Shown: positions 24,946 through 33,710 of the stretch, in pieces
Numbering within the stretch: the stretch's first letter is position 1
How the letters are laid out: every line of letters starts with the position of its first letter
Assembly (NCBI RefSeq): GCF_014205015.1
Contig: NZ_JACHMO010000001.1
Span: 9,114,001 to 9,178,000 of the forward strand
From: Saccharothrix ecbatanensis
GTDB taxonomy: Bacteria; Actinomycetota; Actinomycetes; Mycobacteriales; Pseudonocardiaceae
Direction of reading: 5' to 3'
Length of the DNA: 64,000 nucleotides
Notes under the pieces: model-generated
The model's input: only the letters and a program-made list of their open reading frames with translations
What the model was told of the DNA's origin: nothing
Database searches by the model: none
Translations under genes and position numbers: made by a program

Positions 24946-25755
24946 ATGACCACCAACACCACACGGGCCGGGAAGCGCGGCACGAAGCTGCGCAGGCGGA
25001 TCTCGGGTCTGCTCGCGCTGGGCTTCGCGCTGCTGGCCGCCGGCTTCCTGTTCAGCGCCCTCGCGCCGCAGCCGCAGACCGCGCAGGCGCAGGACGACCC
25101 GGCGCAGGTGCGACTGGGCGAGCAGCTCTACAACAACGCCTGCATCACCTGCCACGGCACGAACCTGGACGGCGTCCAGGACCGCGGCCCCAGCCTCATC
25201 GGCGTGGGTGAGGCGGCCGTGTACTTCCAGGTGTCGTCCGGCCGCATGCCGATGGCGCGGCAGGAGGCGCAGGCCCTGCGCAAGCCCACCAAGTTCACGC
25301 CGGAGGAGGTGGACGCGCTCGGCGCGTTCATCCAGTCCCGCGGCGGCGGCCCGCAGACGCCCGAAGAGCGCGGCGAGGCGCTGCGCGGCGAGGACCCGGC
25401 CCGCGGTGGCGAGCTGTTCCGGCTCAACTGCGCGGCGTGCCACAACTTCACCGGTCGCGGCGGGGCGCTGTCGTCCGGCAAGTTCGCGCCCGAGCTGGAC
25501 GGCGTGTCCGAAGAGCAGCTGTACACCGCGATGCTCACGGGCCCGCAGAACATGCCGAAGTTCTCCGACCGGCAGCTCACGCCGGAGGAGAAGGAAGACA
25601 TCATCGCTTACATCAAGTCGGTGACCGACGGGAACAACAACCCCGGCGGCGCCCCCCTCGGCGGCCTAGGGCCGGTATCGGAGGGTCTGATCGCGTTCAT
25701 CGTGGGTATCGCCGCCCTGGTCGGCGTGACCCTCTGGATCGGAGCCAAGGCATGA
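24946..25755 (+). CDS. qcrC: Cytochrome bc1 complex dihaem cytochrome c subunit
   Basis: The subunit carries electrons from the Rieske centre directly to the oxidase, since actinobacteria use a bc1-aa3 supercomplex without a soluble cytochrome c. The 269-residue protein has an N-terminal membrane anchor/signal (about residues 20-40) and two haem-binding motifs CITCH (66-70) and CAACH (162-166). Axial methionines are likely in the SSGRMPM and NMPKF segments. A C-terminal membrane helix (LIAFIVGIAALVGVTLWIG) follows. The stop overlaps qcrA by four bases. Confidence 0.97.
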   Translation: MTTNTTRAGKRGTKLRRRISGLLALGFALLAAGFLFSALAPQPQTAQAQDDPAQVRLGEQLYNNACITCHGTNLDGVQDRGPSLIGVGEAAVYFQVSSGRMPMARQEAQALRKPTKFTPEEVDALGAFIQSRGGGPQTPEERGEALRGEDPARGGELFRLNCAACHNFTGRGGALSSGKFAPELDGVSEEQLYTAMLTGPQNMPKFSDRQLTPEEKEDIIAYIKSVTDGNNNPGGAPLGGLGPVSEGLIAFIVGIAALVGVTLWIGAKA

Positions 25756-26876
25756 GCGGCGTGACGCCGAACGAGCTGCCCGACGAGGCGCAGCTCGCCG
25801 GGATGAGCCGGGACGAGCTGGTCAAGCTCGGCGCGAACATGGACGGCGTCGAGCTCGTCCACTACGAGGACCGCTGGCCGGTCAAGGGCACCCGCGCGGA
25901 GAAGCGCGCCGAGCGCCAGGTCGCCCTGTGGTTCGCCATCGCCGCGATCTCGGGCCTCGCGTTCCTGGTCGCGTTCATCTGGTGGCCGTGGAGGTACGAG
26001 GCGCCGCACTCCACCGACCACCTCCTGTACAGCCTGTACACGCCGGTCATCGGCTTCACGCTCGGCCTGTCCGTGCTGGCCCTCAGCATCGGCGCGCTGC
26101 TGTACACGAAGAAGTTCATCCCCGAGGAGCTGGCCGTCCAGCAGCGCCACGACGGCGGGTCGGGCGAGGTCGACAAGGCCACGGTCATCGCCGAGCTGGC
26201 CGACGTCGGCGCGCGCTCCACGCTGGGCCGCCGCGGGCTCATCAAGAAGACCGCGGGCCTCAGCATCGGCGTGTTGGGCCTGGGCGTCACGGCCGTGCCG
26301 CTCGGCGGTCTGATCAAGAACCCGTGGGCCGACAGCGACTCGAAGGACTCGCTGTGGCACACGGCGTGGAAGTCCGAGAACGGCGAGAAGGTCTACCTGC
26401 GCCGGCACACGGGCAACTTCCACGACGTCGCGCTGGTGCGCCCGGAGGACCTGGACGCCGGTGGTTTCGAAACGGTGTTCCCGTTCCGTGAGTCGGAGCG
26501 TGACGACGATGAAGCCCTGGTCCACGCGTTGAAGCGGTCCGACAGCCCGGTGATGCTCATCCGCCTGCGCCCGAACCAGGCGGTGGTCAAGCGCGCCGGC
26601 CAGGAGGACTTCAACTACGGCGACTTCTACGCGTACTCGAAGATCTGCACGCACCTCGGGTGCCCGACTTCGCTGTACGAGCAGCAGACCGGCTTGCTCC
26701 TCTGCCCCTGCCACCAGTCGCAGTTCGACGTCTTCCACTACGCCAAGCCGCGGTTCGGTCCGGCAACTCGTGCCCTCCCGCAGCTTCCCATCACGGTGGA
26801 CGAGGACGGATACTTGATTGCCCGCAGCGACTTCATCGAGGCTGTGGGTCCGGCGTTCTGGGAGCGTAAGTCATGA
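25752..26876 (+). CDS. qcrA: Rieske iron-sulfur subunit of cytochrome bc1
   Basis: This subunit transfers electrons from quinol to cytochrome c via a [2Fe-2S] cluster. The 374-residue protein has three hydrophobic spans (about 57-80, 95-118 and 165-187), the actinobacterial arrangement, and a C-terminal Rieske fold. Cluster ligands are C299 and H301 in CTHLGC, and C318 and H321 in CPCHQS; C304 and C320 form the expected disulphide. The start ATG overlaps the qcrC stop and the stop overlaps the qcrB start, each by four bases. Confidence 0.97.
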   Translation: MSGVTPNELPDEAQLAGMSRDELVKLGANMDGVELVHYEDRWPVKGTRAEKRAERQVALWFAIAAISGLAFLVAFIWWPWRYEAPHSTDHLLYSLYTPVIGFTLGLSVLALSIGALLYTKKFIPEELAVQQRHDGGSGEVDKATVIAELADVGARSTLGRRGLIKKTAGLSIGVLGLGVTAVPLGGLIKNPWADSDSKDSLWHTAWKSENGEKVYLRRHTGNFHDVALVRPEDLDAGGFETVFPFRESERDDDEALVHALKRSDSPVMLIRLRPNQAVVKRAGQEDFNYGDFYAYSKICTHLGCPTSLYEQQTGLLLCPCHQSQFDVFHYAKPRFGPATRALPQLPITVDEDGYLIARSDFIEAVGPAFWERKS

Positions 26877-28543
26877 GCGGCATCACGACACCCACGAAGC
26901 GGCAGGGCCTCATTTCCCGTGCCGCGGGTGGCACCGCGAAGTGGGCTGACGACCGAGTCCCCGTGGCCGGTGGCCTGCGGCGACAGCTGAACAAGGTGTT
27001 CCCGACCCACTGGTCGTTCATGCTCGGCGAGATCGCCCTGTACAGCTTCATCATCCTGCTGCTGTCGGGCACCTACCTGGCGCTGTTCTTCGACCCCTCC
27101 ATGGAGGAGGTCGTCTACAACGGCAGCTTCGTGAACCTTCAGGGCATCGAGATGTCCCGGGCGTTCGAGTCGACCCTGCACATCTCGTTCGAGGTGCGCG
27201 GCGGTCTGTTCGTGCGCCAGGTGCACCACTGGGCCGCGCTGCTGTTCATGGGCGCGATCGTGGTGCACATGCTCCGGGTCTTCTTCACCGGCGCCTTCCG
27301 GCGTCCGCGTGAGATCAACTGGGTCATCGGCGTCGTGCTGTTCCTGCTGGGCGCGATCGAGGGCTTCCTCGGCTACTCGCTGCCCGACGACCTGCTGTCC
27401 GGCACGGGCCTGCGGGTGATGGCGGCGCTGCTGATCTCGTTCCCGGTGGTCGGCACGTGGATCAACTGGCTGGCGTTCGGCGGCGAGTTCCCCGGCATGG
27501 AGATCATCCCGCGGCTCTACACGCTGCACATCCTGGTGATCCCGGGCATCATCCTGGCGCTGATCGCGGTGCACGTGGGCCTGGTCTGGTTCCAGAAGCA
27601 CACCCAGTTCCCAGGGGTGGGCCGCAAGGAGACCAACGTCGTCGGCGTGCGCATCATGCCGGTGTTCGCGGCCAAGGGCGGCGCGTTCTTCGCGGTGGTC
27701 ATCGGCGTCACGGCGATCATGGGCGGCATCTTCCAGATCAACCCGATCTGGAACTTCGGCCCGTACAACGCGGCCCAGGTGTCGGCGGGCGTGCAGCCCG
27801 ACTGGTACATGGGCTGGACCGACGGCCTGATCCGACTGTGGCCGGCGTGGGAGCTGTACCTGGGCAACTACACGGTGCCGGCGGCGTTCCTGCCGTTCCT
27901 CCTGGGCCTGCCGCTGCTGACCGGTCTCGCCGCGGTGTACCCGTGGATCGAGCGCAAGATGACCAAGGACTACGCGCACCACAACCTGTTGCAGCGTCCG
28001 CGCGACGTGCCGGTCCGGACGTCGCTGGGCGCGATGGCGATCTCGTACTTCATGGTGCTGCTGCTCTCGGGCGGCAACGACATCATCGCGATGAAGTTCG
28101 ACATCTCGCTGAACGCGATGACGTGGATGGGCCGCATCGGCATGCTCCTCGTGCCGCCGCTGGCGTACTTCATCACGTACCGCATCTGCATCGGTTTGCA
28201 GCGCGCGGACCGCGAGGTGCTGGAGCACGGTGTCGAGACGGGCATCATCAAGCGCCTGCCGCACGGTGAGTTCATCGAGGTCCACCAGCCGCTCGGCCCG
28301 GTGGACGAGCACGGCCACCCGCTGCCCCTGACGTACCAGGGTGCTCCGGTGCCGAAGAAGATGAACAAGCTGGGTTCGGCCGGTCACCCGGTTCCGGGCA
28401 GCTTCCTGACGCCGGACGCGCCGGAGGAGACCGCCGCCGTGGCCCGTGCGCGGGCGGAGCGCGGTGTCTCGGCGGACGCGATCAGCGGCGAGAACAAGCC
28501 CGCGGGCGAGTTGGCCGGGAAGCCGTCCCAGCCCGAGGACTGA
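26873..28543 (+). CDS. qcrB: Cytochrome b subunit of bc1 complex
   Basis: This quinol-oxidising membrane subunit binds two b haems. The 556-residue protein has eight or more spans. Visible elements are [21 protein letters not shown] and [20 protein letters not shown], each with paired histidines for the haems, and the Qo-site region after the latter. The extended soluble C-terminus is typical of actinobacteria. A terminator hairpin follows. Confidence 0.97.
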   Translation: MSGITTPTKRQGLISRAAGGTAKWADDRVPVAGGLRRQLNKVFPTHWSFMLGEIALYSFIILLLSGTYLALFFDPSMEEVVYNGSFVNLQGIEMSRAFESTLHISFEVRGGLFVRQVHHWAALLFMGAIVVHMLRVFFTGAFRRPREINWVIGVVLFLLGAIEGFLGYSLPDDLLSGTGLRVMAALLISFPVVGTWINWLAFGGEFPGMEIIPRLYTLHILVIPGIILALIAVHVGLVWFQKHTQFPGVGRKETNVVGVRIMPVFAAKGGAFFAVVIGVTAIMGGIFQINPIWNFGPYNAAQVSAGVQPDWYMGWTDGLIRLWPAWELYLGNYTVPAAFLPFLLGLPLLTGLAAVYPWIERKMTKDYAHHNLLQRPRDVPVRTSLGAMAISYFMVLLLSGGNDIIAMKFDISLNAMTWMGRIGMLLVPPLAYFITYRICIGLQRADREVLEHGVETGIIKRLPHGEFIEVHQPLGPVDEHGHPLPLTYQGAPVPKKMNKLGSAGHPVPGSFLTPDAPEETAAVARARAERGVSADAISGENKPAGELAGKPSQPED

Positions 28544-28554
28544 CAGCACCACCG

Positions 28555-28592
28555 AAAGGGCCCCGCACCTCATCGAGGTTGCGGGGTCCTTT
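28555..28592 (+). terminator. Terminator of the ctaE-qcrCAB operon
   Basis: AAAGGGCCCCGCA (28555-28567) pairs with TGCGGGGTCCTTT (28580-28592), including one G-T pair, and the outer arm ends in TTTT. It lies 11 bases after the qcrB stop. Confidence 0.85.
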
Positions 28593-28669
28593 TGCGTCTC
28601 GCCCCTCGGATACCGAAGGGCGCCTATCGCCCACTGCCGAGTCGGGTGGCCGAACCGGGCTCAGCCGGC

Positions 28670-28745
28670 CGGGCACGCGAATCAGCGTTAGGCGTCCGGG
28701 CAGACGGATCAGCGTCAGGCGTTCGGGCGCGTGAATCAGGCGTCC
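28670..28745. repeat. 27-bp tandem repeat, about 2.8 copies
   Basis: Copies start at 28670, 28697 and 28724. Each begins CGGGC, contains GAATCAG or GGATCAG and ends near AGGCGTC/AGGCGTT; the third copy lacks about five bases. They lie in the 246-base gap between the convergent qcrB and the Lrp-like gene. No ORF or promoter is apparent in them. Confidence 0.75.
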
Positions 28746-28789
28746 CGGGCAGGCAAGAGCTGCCGGCCAGACGTGCCGCGGGCGCGTTC

Positions 28790-29074
28790 TCAGGCGTCTT
28801 CGAGGCCGATGGCGAACGCGGCGTCCGTGTCGCGCTTCGAGTACGACCGGAACGAGATGTGGGTGTCCGTGTTCAGCACACCGGGCACCTTGGAGATGTG
28901 GCCGGGCACCAGGTCGGCCAGGTCCTCGTGCCGGGCGACCTTGACCAGGGCGATCAGGTCGACGTCACCGGCGCACGAGTAGACCTCGGTGACGCCCTCG
29001 ATGTCGGCGATCGCCTGCGCCGCGTCCGGAATGCTCTCGGCGGCGGCCTGGATCAGCACGATCGCGGTGATCAC
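28790..29074 (-). CDS. Stand-alone Lrp/AsnC ligand-binding (RAM) domain protein
   Basis: This 94-residue protein consists of only the effector-binding/dimerisation RAM domain of Lrp/AsnC regulators: beta-alpha-beta pattern MITAIVLIQAAAESIPDAAQ, then VTEVYSCAGDVDLIALVKVA, with no helix-turn-helix. Such free RAM proteins can sense amino acids or combine with full regulators. The GTG at 29074 has GGAGG six bases upstream. It follows the DEDD nuclease gene on the same strand by 42 bases. Confidence 0.88.
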   Translation of the reverse strand: MITAIVLIQAAAESIPDAAQAIADIEGVTEVYSCAGDVDLIALVKVARHEDLADLVPGHISKVPGVLNTDTHISFRSYSKRDTDAAFAIGLEDA

Positions 29075-29116
29075 AGCGGTCCTCCACAAGTCGTCGGGGT
29101 ATCGACCGACCACATG

Positions 29117-30820
29117 CTAGTGGCCCGCCACCCGATACTGGTCGCGACCGGCCTCTGCCCGCGCCACCCATTCCCGCCACGCCCCGGCGGCGAACGCGGG
29201 CGACCTCCACGGCTCCTCGCAGTACACGAGCCGGGTGCCCGGCCGGTCCATCCACCGCAGCACCACGCCGACCTCCTCGGCGGGCGCGCCGAACAGCGGA
29301 CCGTCACCCGGGATCACCGTCTCGGCGGACGCCACCAGCGCGTCCACCACCGGCATCGGACGGACGCCGCGCCGCGCCACCCCCGCCGACGCCAACCGCC
29401 CGTGCCGCACCACGGCGAACTCCCACCCACCGGACCCGTCGGAACGCGCCGCCACCACCTCCGGCAGCGCGGCCAGCCCCGCCAGCCGTTGCGCCCGGTC
29501 CAAAGAGCGCACCAACGACGACATGCGGTCACGACGGTTGGCGGCGTCCTCGAAGCGGTGGGCGGCGGCGAGCGCGTCGATCTGCACGGTCAGCCCGTGC
29601 AACGGCGTCACGTCCGCCCCCGCGACCAACCGCCGGAACGCCTCGGCAGCGGGGGAGTACTCGTCCACCGACTGCCGTCCCGCGCACGGCGCCTTGCACC
29701 GGCCCAACTCCAACAGCGCGCACGGCGTGGCGGACGCGTTGCGCGCCGGGATCCGCAACGAGCACGCCCGCAGCGGCACGGCCTCCAACATCGCCTCCAG
29801 AGCCGTCTCGGCGAGCCTCCGCGACCGGAACGGCCCGAGCGCGCCGTCCCGAGCCGTGCGGACCACGGAGAGGCGCGGAAACGCCTCGTCCGTCAGCACG
29901 AGCCACCACGCCTGCCCCTGGTTCTTGGAACGCCGGTTGTAGGCGGGCTTGTGCGCGGTCAGCAGCCGCAGCTCCCGGACCTCCGCCTCCAACGAGTGCG
30001 CGCACTCCACCGCGTCCACCCGCACCGCCAGCGAGACCATCTCCCGCAGCCGCTTCCGGCCTTCACTGGCGGTGAAGTACTGCCGCACCCGCCGCCGGAG
30101 GTCGGACGCCGTGCCGACGTACAGCACCTCCTCCGACGGCCCGCGGAACAGGTAGACGCCGGGCGTGGACGGCAGGTCCGCGGCGAGCGTCCGCTTGCGC
30201 CGCTGCGCCGGCGTGACCTCGGGCAGGTAGGCGACCAGCTCCTCCAGCGAGTGCACCCCGACCGACCCGACCCGCTCCAGCAGGTGGTGCAGCACCTCGA
30301 CGGTCGCCTGGGCGTCGATCAGCGCCCGGTGGTTCGGCTGCACGGCCACCCCGAACAGGTGCGCCAACGCGGACAGCCGGCAGCTCGGCGCCTCGTCCCG
30401 GCTCAGCACCCGACGGGCCAGCTTCACCGTGCAGACGACGGTCGGCTTGGGCCACGGGTACCCGTAGCGGGCGCAGGCGGCCTTGATGAAACCCACGTCG
30501 AACCCGGAGTTGTGCGCCACCAGCACAGCCCCGGCGGCGAACTCGAGGAACGCGGGCAGCACCGTGCCGAGCCGGGGCGCGCCGGTCACCATCAGCTCGG
30601 TGATCCCGGTCAGCGCCACCACCTGCGGCGGGATGCCGCGCTCGGGGTCGACCAGCGTCCCGAACTCGCCGATCACCCGACCGCCGCGCACCTTCACCGC
30701 GCCGATCTCGGTGATCGAGTCGCCGTCGGCCCGGCCGCCGGTGGTCTCCAGGTCGAACACGACGAACGTGACCTCGCGCAGCGGGGTGCCCAGTTCGTCA
30801 AACGTGAGCTGAGTAGTCAT
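29117..30820 (-). CDS. DEDD exonuclease / GIY-YIG (UvrC-like) fusion nuclease
   Basis: This 567-residue protein joins two nucleases. Residues about 15-185 are a DnaQ-like DEDDh 3'-5' exonuclease (FVVFDLETTGGRADGDSITE, HNSGFDVGFI, then HRALIDAQAT). Residues about 215-295 are a GIY-YIG domain (PGVYLFRGPSEEVLYVGTAS, then DLRRRVRQYF). A UvrC-like middle region follows. It matches the mycobacterial Rv2191 type and probably acts in DNA repair. The ATG at 30820 starts MTTQLTFDELG; a much longer open frame upstream is antisense to the NYN gene and rejected. Confidence 0.92.
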   Translation of the reverse strand: MTTQLTFDELGTPLREVTFVVFDLETTGGRADGDSITEIGAVKVRGGRVIGEFGTLVDPERGIPPQVVALTGITELMVTGAPRLGTVLPAFLEFAAGAVLVAHNSGFDVGFIKAACARYGYPWPKPTVVCTVKLARRVLSRDEAPSCRLSALAHLFGVAVQPNHRALIDAQATVEVLHHLLERVGSVGVHSLEELVAYLPEVTPAQRRKRTLAADLPSTPGVYLFRGPSEEVLYVGTASDLRRRVRQYFTASEGRKRLREMVSLAVRVDAVECAHSLEAEVRELRLLTAHKPAYNRRSKNQGQAWWLVLTDEAFPRLSVVRTARDGALGPFRSRRLAETALEAMLEAVPLRACSLRIPARNASATPCALLELGRCKAPCAGRQSVDEYSPAAEAFRRLVAGADVTPLHGLTVQIDALAAAHRFEDAANRRDRMSSLVRSLDRAQRLAGLAALPEVVAARSDGSGGWEFAVVRHGRLASAGVARRGVRPMPVVDALVASAETVIPGDGPLFGAPAEEVGVVLRWMDRPGTRLVYCEEPWRSPAFAAGAWREWVARAEAGRDQYRVAGH

Positions 30821-30949
30821 GGCGCGCGCACCGTATCCCCGGGCACCGACATATCCGGGCCCAACGGACCCGCGCGAGGTCGCGTCGAGCCCTCGACGCC
30901 GGAGGCGGCGCGGTTCAACACCGTCCGACACCTGCTTTAACCTGTACTG

Positions 30950-32308
30950 ATGCAGGACCCGATCGCGCCGGCGGACAGTGCCGACGACCTGGGGGGCGAG
31001 GAGCCCGAGCAGGTCGTCGAGTCCACTGTGGATTGGTCTGCGCTGCCCGAGCCGTTGCGGTCGCGGCTCGCCGAGCTGAGCGCGGATGCGTTGGGGGAAT
31101 TGGCGAAGGTCGACGTGCCGCAGTCCTTGCGCGCGGTGGCGCGGTTCGCGCCGACGAAGCGGGCGCGGCTGGGTGGGCCGGCGCTGCTGAGCGGGTTGAA
31201 GTCGTCCTCGAACTTCCGCGCCGCCGTGGTCGAGTGGCTCCAGCGCAACCGGCCGGCGGCGCTGGAGGTCACCTCCCCGGACCCGGTGGCGGCCGGCGCG
31301 GCGGCGGTGCTCCAAGGCGACGAGGTCGCGGGGCACTTCATCGAGCTGATCGGCAGGCGGGCCGCGGACGCGTCGCTGCGGTCCGAACGGGACCTCGCCG
31401 TGCAGCGCGCGGAACGGCTCGAAGCGGAGTTGGAGCGGCTCAAGGCGGAACGGGCCGAGGCGGGCGGCGTGGCGGACAAGATCCGCGAGGAGGCCGACGT
31501 CGAGTTGGAACGGCTCCGCAAACGGTTGCGGGAGCAGGGCGTGCGGCTGCGTGAGGCCAAGGACCGGGCCGAGTCGGCGTCGGCCGAGGTCGAACGGGTG
31601 CGGGCGGACGCGGAGTCCGAGGTGCGCCGGTTGGCCGCCGAACGGGACCGCGAGCGTGAACGCGCCGAGAACGAGCGCGCCAAGGCGCAGCGGGCCTTGG
31701 CGGACGCCGACGTGGCCCGCCAGTCCGCCAAGGAGGCCCGTCAGGCCGACGAGGTGCGGTTGGCGCTGCTCGTCGACACCCTGGACGGCGCGGTGAACGG
31801 CCTGCGCCGCGAACTGGCCCTCGGTGGCGCCGGCCCGCGGCCCGCGGACCTCGTCCGGGGTGCGAGCGCGGCGCAGGGCGTGGTCGGGCGGGTGGAGGAC
31901 CCGGCGGCGTTGGACCGGTTGCTGGCGCTGCCCGCCGTTCACTTGATCGTGGACGGCTACAACGTGACCAAGACGGGCTACCCGGAGCTGTCGCTGTCCG
32001 ATCAGCGGGACCGCCTGGTGCACCAGTTGGCCGTGTTGGCGGCGCGCACGGGCGCCGAGGTGACGTTGGTGTTCGACGGCGCCGGCGTGGTCGCCGTGCC
32101 GACGTCCGCGCCGCGCGGAGTCCGTGTGCTGTTCAGCGATCCGGGCGTGTTGGCGGACGACGTGATCAGGGCGTTGGTGACCGCCGAGCCGGAGGGTCGT
32201 CCGGTCGTCGTGGTGACGTCCGATCGGGCGGTGGCGGACTCCGTCCGGCGGCGGGGCGCGCACCCGGTGCCGTCCGCGGTGCTCCTGGCCCGCTTGGGCC
32301 GGGTGTGA
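30950..32308 (+). CDS. NYN (YacP-like) ribonuclease-fold protein with long coiled coil
   Basis: This 452-residue protein has an N-terminal helical part. A strongly charged coiled coil covers about residues 145-275, rich in E, R, K and A heptads (for example RLEAELERLKAERAEAGG). The C-terminal NYN/PIN-like domain starts at about 320 with HLIVDGYNVTKTGYPELSLS and continues with VTLVFDGAG and VTSDRAVAD. The aspartates in VDGYN and SDRA match NYN metal sites, which suggests RNA cleavage. It is divergent from the DEDD nuclease. Confidence 0.88.
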   Translation: MQDPIAPADSADDLGGEEPEQVVESTVDWSALPEPLRSRLAELSADALGELAKVDVPQSLRAVARFAPTKRARLGGPALLSGLKSSSNFRAAVVEWLQRNRPAALEVTSPDPVAAGAAAVLQGDEVAGHFIELIGRRAADASLRSERDLAVQRAERLEAELERLKAERAEAGGVADKIREEADVELERLRKRLREQGVRLREAKDRAESASAEVERVRADAESEVRRLAAERDRERERAENERAKAQRALADADVARQSAKEARQADEVRLALLVDTLDGAVNGLRRELALGGAGPRPADLVRGASAAQGVVGRVEDPAALDRLLALPAVHLIVDGYNVTKTGYPELSLSDQRDRLVHQLAVLAARTGAEVTLVFDGAGVVAVPTSAPRGVRVLFSDPGVLADDVIRALVTAEPEGRPVVVVTSDRAVADSVRRRGAHPVPSAVLLARLGRV

Positions 32309-32424
32309 CACAGATCGTGTTTTTAACACCACCGGCGGTCACACGACCAGGTCACGGCTAGGCCGTTCGGGAGTCAACGATTTCCCGCAACGATTTCCTT
32401 GCTCTGCCAGTGGACTCCGGGGCT

Positions 32425-32545
32425 CACTTTTCGTAACCTAGCCGAGATCTCGCGGCGAGCATGCGGTCCATCCTGGACGGCGACGCGGGTTCACCGCCGA
32501 ATCGGCCTGTCGGGGGACCGAGCCGGAACTCGATCAAGAGTACTT
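32425..32545 (+). ncRNA. Candidate cyclic di-AMP (ydaO-type) riboswitch upstream of NlpC/P60 gene
   Basis: The 297-base gap before the NlpC/P60 gene holds a GC-rich leader with CGTAACCTAGCC at 32432-32443, GCCGAATCGGCC near 32497-32508 and GGGGGACC at 32512-32519. These resemble conserved blocks of c-di-AMP riboswitches, which commonly precede actinobacterial NlpC/P60 and Rpf genes. I could not fold or score it, so the identification rests on motif order and context. Confidence 0.45.
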
Positions 32546-32605
32546 GTCGGGCTGCTCCATGCGTCCGATCGGCAGGCGGTTCACACGAAGGAGACACACG
32601 CGACT

Positions 32606-33646
32606 GTGGCGTCGCAACGACTCAAGCGCGGCCTGCGCGGGGCGATGGCGGCCACGGCGGTGGCCGCTGCCGCGGTGGGCGCACTGCCCGTACCCGCCGT
32701 AGCTCAGCCGAACACCCCCGCGAACGCCTCCGAGGCGCTGAAGAAGTACAACGAACTGGCCGAGCAGGCCACCAAGCTCAACGAAGAACTGCTGCGCGCG
32801 GAAGAGAACCGTGCCGCCAACCAGGGGAAGCTGGACGAGGCGAACGCCGCCCTCGCCCAGGCGACCCAGGCCGGCGACCAGGCGAAGGTGGACGAGGAGA
32901 ACTTCCGCGTCCAGGTCGACAAGCTCACCGAGGCGTCGTTCGAGGGCGCCCGGTTCAACCAGCTGTCCGCGTTGCTGGTTTCCGACTCCCAGCAGGACTT
33001 CCTGAACCGCATGTCGGCGCTCGGCGTGCTGGCGTCGGACAACGAGGAAGCCCTCGACCGGCTCGCCGGCGCGGTCGACGCCGCCGAGGACGCGCGCCAG
33101 AAGGCCGCAGCCGCACAGGGCGCTGCCCAGGCCGCGACCGACGAGGCCGTGCGGATCGCCGAAGAGGTCAAGAAGCGCAAGGGCGAGCTGGACGGCCAGG
33201 TGGCCGAGGTCAGGACCCAGCTCAACCGGCTGACCGCCCAGGAACGCACCGTTCTGAGCAACCCGGGCGAGAAGCCCAACGTCGCCGTGCCCGCGGGCGC
33301 GGCCGGTCAGGCGCTCCAGTTCGCGCTGGACCAGATCGGCGACATGTACCAGTACGGCGCGACGGGCCCGAACGTCTGGGACTGCTCGGGTCTGACGTCG
33401 AAGGCCTACGCGGCGGCGGGTGTGGCCATTCCGCGCACCTCCGGTGGTCAGGCCGGCGCCGGTAGGTCGGTCAGCCGCGGCGAGGTCACCGCGGGCGACC
33501 TGATCATCTACAACGGCGGCATGCACGTCGGCATGGCGGTGGACAACGGTCGTGTCGTGCACGCTTCGACCGACGGCGTCCCGGTCAAGGTCGTGTCGCT
33601 CGAAGCTCCCGGCAGCATCTACGCCATGCGGCGCATCGCGGGCTGA
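32606..33646 (+). CDS. Secreted NlpC/P60 peptidoglycan hydrolase
   Basis: This cell-wall endopeptidase of 346 residues is predicted to be exported by an N-terminal signal (MASQRLKRGLRGAMAATAVA, cleavage after AVA-QP near residue 34). A coiled-coil region (about 45-220) precedes a C-terminal NlpC/P60 domain with catalytic cysteine in WDCSGLTSKAY and histidine in MHVGMAV. This is the RipA/Rv2190c-like arrangement. The GTG at 32606 is the start that places the signal peptide at the N-terminus, with GGAG about 12 bases upstream. A c-di-AMP riboswitch may control it. Confidence 0.93.
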   Translation: MASQRLKRGLRGAMAATAVAAAAVGALPVPAVAQPNTPANASEALKKYNELAEQATKLNEELLRAEENRAANQGKLDEANAALAQATQAGDQAKVDEENFRVQVDKLTEASFEGARFNQLSALLVSDSQQDFLNRMSALGVLASDNEEALDRLAGAVDAAEDARQKAAAAQGAAQAATDEAVRIAEEVKKRKGELDGQVAEVRTQLNRLTAQERTVLSNPGEKPNVAVPAGAAGQALQFALDQIGDMYQYGATGPNVWDCSGLTSKAYAAAGVAIPRTSGGQAGAGRSVSRGEVTAGDLIIYNGGMHVGMAVDNGRVVHASTDGVPVKVVSLEAPGSIYAMRRIAG

Positions 33647-33657
33647 CAGCGGTCGTC

Positions 33658-33694
33658 CGGCAGGGCCATCCTGAACGTTGGGGTGGCCCTGCCG
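33658..33694 (+). terminator. Hairpin after the NlpC/P60 gene
   Basis: CGGCAGGGCCA (33658-33668) pairs perfectly with TGGCCCTGCCG (33684-33694) around a 15-base loop. The next gene starts 16 bases further on, so it could be an attenuator between two co-directional genes. Confidence 0.6.
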
Positions 33695-33710
33695 ATGACT
33701 TTGGAGGCTC

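Noticed and set aside
28670..28745. CRISPR array
   Set aside because: Repeats are contiguous and too few, with no spacers.
28592..30940. 782-codon open frame on the plus strand
   Set aside because: Antisense to the RAM protein and DEDD nuclease genes, with biased composition and no recognisable domain.
29117..32332. DEDD nuclease frame extended to 1071 codons
   Set aside because: The upstream part is antisense to the NYN gene. The ATG at 30820 begins directly before the exonuclease domain.
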